Shown in pieces: positions 10,561 through 12,004 of a stretch of DNA of 12,004 bases. Under the pieces are notes generated by a model, which did no database searches, was not told where the DNA came from, and saw only the letters and a program-made list of their open reading frames with translations. Positions within the stretch are counted from its first letter, which is position 1, and every line of letters starts with the position of its first letter. Made by a program: the position numbers and the translations under genes. Source of the DNA: Chloroflexota bacterium. Its GTDB lineage: Bacteria; Chloroflexota; Anaerolineae; Caldilineales; Caldilineaceae. The DNA lies in assembly GCA_003577365.1 (NCBI GenBank), contig QEUY01000033.1:1-12004 (forward strand), given 5' to 3'.

Positions 10561-10584
10561 GCCCACTCCCACCCCCCACTCCTA
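10561..10584 (-). repeat. G-rich TAGGAGTGGG repeat starting at the adaptor stop codon
   Basis: On the minus strand from 10584 the units TAGGAG, TGGGGGG, TGGGAG and TGGGC follow one another. This resembles the heptamers between ilvC and leuA. As there, the TAG stop codon of the gene is the first three bases of the repeat. With the GGG just inside the coding end, four G-runs are available, so a G-quadruplex in the mRNA is conceivable. Confidence 0.5.
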
Positions 10585-11931
10585 TTGCCCTTGGGTGAGT
10601 TGGTTATCGCGCGGGGCTTGGATGTTGACGAAGGCGGTCATGCCCCAGCGCAGGGTTTCGTCCAGATCGTCCACGATAATATGGACCGTATAGTTGGTGC
10701 TGCCTTTTTCGGTGTTGCTGACCGGCGCAATCTCGGTGATCCTACCTTGAAAGATCCGTTCTGGCAAGGCATCAAACGTGACCTCCACGGCCATACCGGG
10801 CTGCAAACGCACGACATCGGTCTCGCGCAGGTCGGTGGTTTCGACCTGCATATCGGCAGGGTTGCCGAGCAAGAGCAGCGCGCTGCCGGGGACGGCCATC
10901 TCGCCCACGCGCAAATGGATCGCACCCACCTGCCCGGCGAAGGGCGCGACAATCTGGCTTTGGCGCAGTTGGGCCTGGGCCATGCTCAAGGCGGCGCGCG
11001 CCGACAGGAGACGCGCCTCGGCCATGGCGATCTCTTGCGGCGTGGCGCCGGTCACCAGAGCGTCGAGCGCGGCCTGTGCGCCCGCTTGGTCGGCCAGGGC
11101 AGCCTGGACCGCAGCCTCGGCCCCAGGGGCCTTGCTGCGCGCCATCTCCGCCGCGGCCTCGGCTGCGGCGATACGGCTCTGCGCGACGGCCAGTTGCTGG
11201 CGCGTCGGCCCCAACTTGACCAAATCTGCCTTGGCGCGGGCAGCTTCTAAGGTGGCCGTCGCTTGATAGAGCGCCAACGCTTCGGGCCGCGACGCGATCT
11301 GCGGGTCGCCGCGTACCACATTATAGGCGGCCTGGGCATGGCTGACCCCTGCCTCGGCGATCGCCAGTTCGGCCTCGGCCGCGGCGATCTCGGTCTCGGT
11401 AGGGTGGCTGGCCAACTCGGCGTATTCGTTAGACGCGATCTGCACCTGGGCTTCGGCCTGCTCAATAGCGGCCTCACATTCCAGCATCTGGCCTGCGGCC
11501 AAGGTCACCTGGGCTTCGGCGGCCGCGACCTGCGCCTCGGCAGACGCGATCTCGGCGGCGGTGGCTCCGGCGCGCAGTTTGGCCAAGGCGGCTTCCGCCT
11601 CGGCGACATTGGCGGAGGCCGACTCAACCTGGCTGGCCAAGACCTGGTTCTCCAAGTCGAGCAGCAGATCGCCCGCCTCCACCCAGTCACCTTCCGCCAC
11701 ATAGATTTGCCTAACTACGCCGCCCACCGCGGTGCTCAGCCCGGCCCACACCAGCGGTTTCAGCGTGCCCGACGCCCAGATCACGTTTTCGATGTCGGCG
11801 GCCTCTTCGGCAGCGCGCTCGGCGGCGCGCTCGGCCTCCTGGGCGGCAGGCTGCACCCAGTAGGTCTGATAGGCCCACCAGCCCGCCAGACCCAGGACGA
11901 TCACCAGCGCAATCACTCCGATCCGTTTCAT
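10582..11931 (-). CDS. HlyD/MacA-like periplasmic adaptor (membrane fusion) protein
   Basis: A 449-residue adaptor that would link an inner-membrane ABC permease to the cell exterior. There is one N-terminal membrane anchor (about 4-22), then an acidic/Ala-rich linker. The first lipoyl/beta-barrel half has SGTLKPLVWAGLSTAVGGVV...GDWVEAGDLL (54-90). A very long Ala/Glu-rich helical region follows (about 96-322). The second lipoyl half is IVAPFAGQVGAIHLRVGEMAVPGS (327-350). The beta-barrel domain (about 360-440) includes TDVVRLQPGMAVEVTFD. The helical region carries four copies of a T-x-x-E/Q-I/L-A-x-A motif (Thr124, Thr178, Thr243, Thr297), suggesting internal duplication. The ATG has AAGGA nine nt upstream. 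It is probably transcribed with the ATPase gene; together they resemble MacA plus the MacB ATPase. The cargo is unknown. Confidence 0.9.
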   Translation of the reverse strand: MKRIGVIALVIVLGLAGWWAYQTYWVQPAAQEAERAAERAAEEAADIENVIWASGTLKPLVWAGLSTAVGGVVRQIYVAEGDWVEAGDLLLDLENQVLASQVESASANVAEAEAALAKLRAGATAAEIASAEAQVAAAEAQVTLAAGQMLECEAAIEQAEAQVQIASNEYAELASHPTETEIAAAEAELAIAEAGVSHAQAAYNVVRGDPQIASRPEALALYQATATLEAARAKADLVKLGPTRQQLAVAQSRIAAAEAAAEMARSKAPGAEAAVQAALADQAGAQAALDALVTGATPQEIAMAEARLLSARAALSMAQAQLRQSQIVAPFAGQVGAIHLRVGEMAVPGSALLLLGNPADMQVETTDLRETDVVRLQPGMAVEVTFDALPERIFQGRITEIAPVSNTEKGSTNYTVHIIVDDLDETLRWGMTAFVNIQAPRDNQLTQGQ

Positions 11932-12004
11932 GGTCCAATATCCTTCGCTCGCCGGATTGTGCGGTCGGATTGCTTGGTCTCATCCAGGGTAGGGACAGGC
12001 CCCC
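11932..12004. other. Upstream edge, no gene seen
   Basis: These 73 bases precede the adaptor gene on the minus strand and hold its ribosome-binding site (GAAGGAT). I see no promoter, hairpin or coding frame that can be supported. The operon may begin upstream, beyond the window edge. Confidence 0.5.

Noticed and set aside
10457..10579. N-terminal extension of the ABC ATPase (41 more codons)
   Set aside because: The extension is translated from tandem repeat and G-rich intergenic DNA, and the internal ATG has a good ribosome-binding site and the family N-terminus.

Overview
The window is about 12 kb of GC-rich bacterial chromosome in which every credible gene lies on the minus strand, so transcription runs from high to low coordinates. 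The protein families, the palindromic CATTCTGAG-type and G-rich tandem intergenic repeats, and the ilvB-ilvN-ilvC-leuA order suggest a member of the Chloroflexota (Anaerolineae/Caldilinea-like). That assignment is inference from general character, not from a marker gene.

Right-hand part (about 12004 to 6249), in transcription order: a periplasmic-adaptor (HlyD/MacA-like) protein, a MacB/LolD-type ABC ATPase, a DinB-like four-helix protein, a cytoplasmic calcineurin-like phosphoesterase, a Gfo/Idh/MocA oxidoreductase and a DUF1003 membrane protein. The adaptor and ATPase form half of an efflux or lipoprotein-type transporter. No permease lies on the downstream side; the upstream side is cut by the window edge. 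The remaining genes are a same-strand series with gaps of about 45-145 bp and no obvious common pathway.

Left-hand part (about 6160 to 271): the branched-chain amino acid operon ilvB-ilvN-ilvC-leuA, encoding acetolactate synthase large and small subunits, ketol-acid reductoisomerase and 2-isopropylmalate synthase. Together they cover the first two common steps to valine/isoleucine and the first leucine-specific step. Ahead of ilvB is a nearly complete attenuation module: a consensus sigma-70 promoter (TTGACA, 17 bp, TATAGT), a 31-codon leader ORF with 14 Ile/Leu/Val residues, mutually exclusive RNA pairings, and a perfect 11-bp terminator hairpin followed by a U run just before the ilvB ribosome-binding site. 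This is the most interesting feature of the window and is not covered by a long-ORF annotation.

Other structure is in the intergenic DNA. Heptamer tandem repeats of TAGGCAG type lie in opposite orientations between ilvC and leuA, and a related G-rich element lies after the adaptor gene. In both cases the TAG stop codon is the first three bases of the repeat. There are also a CATTCTGAG palindromic element and a long hairpin downstream of leuA, and a nonamer tandem repeat between the adaptor and ATPase genes. A possible small ORF overlaps the leuA start codon.
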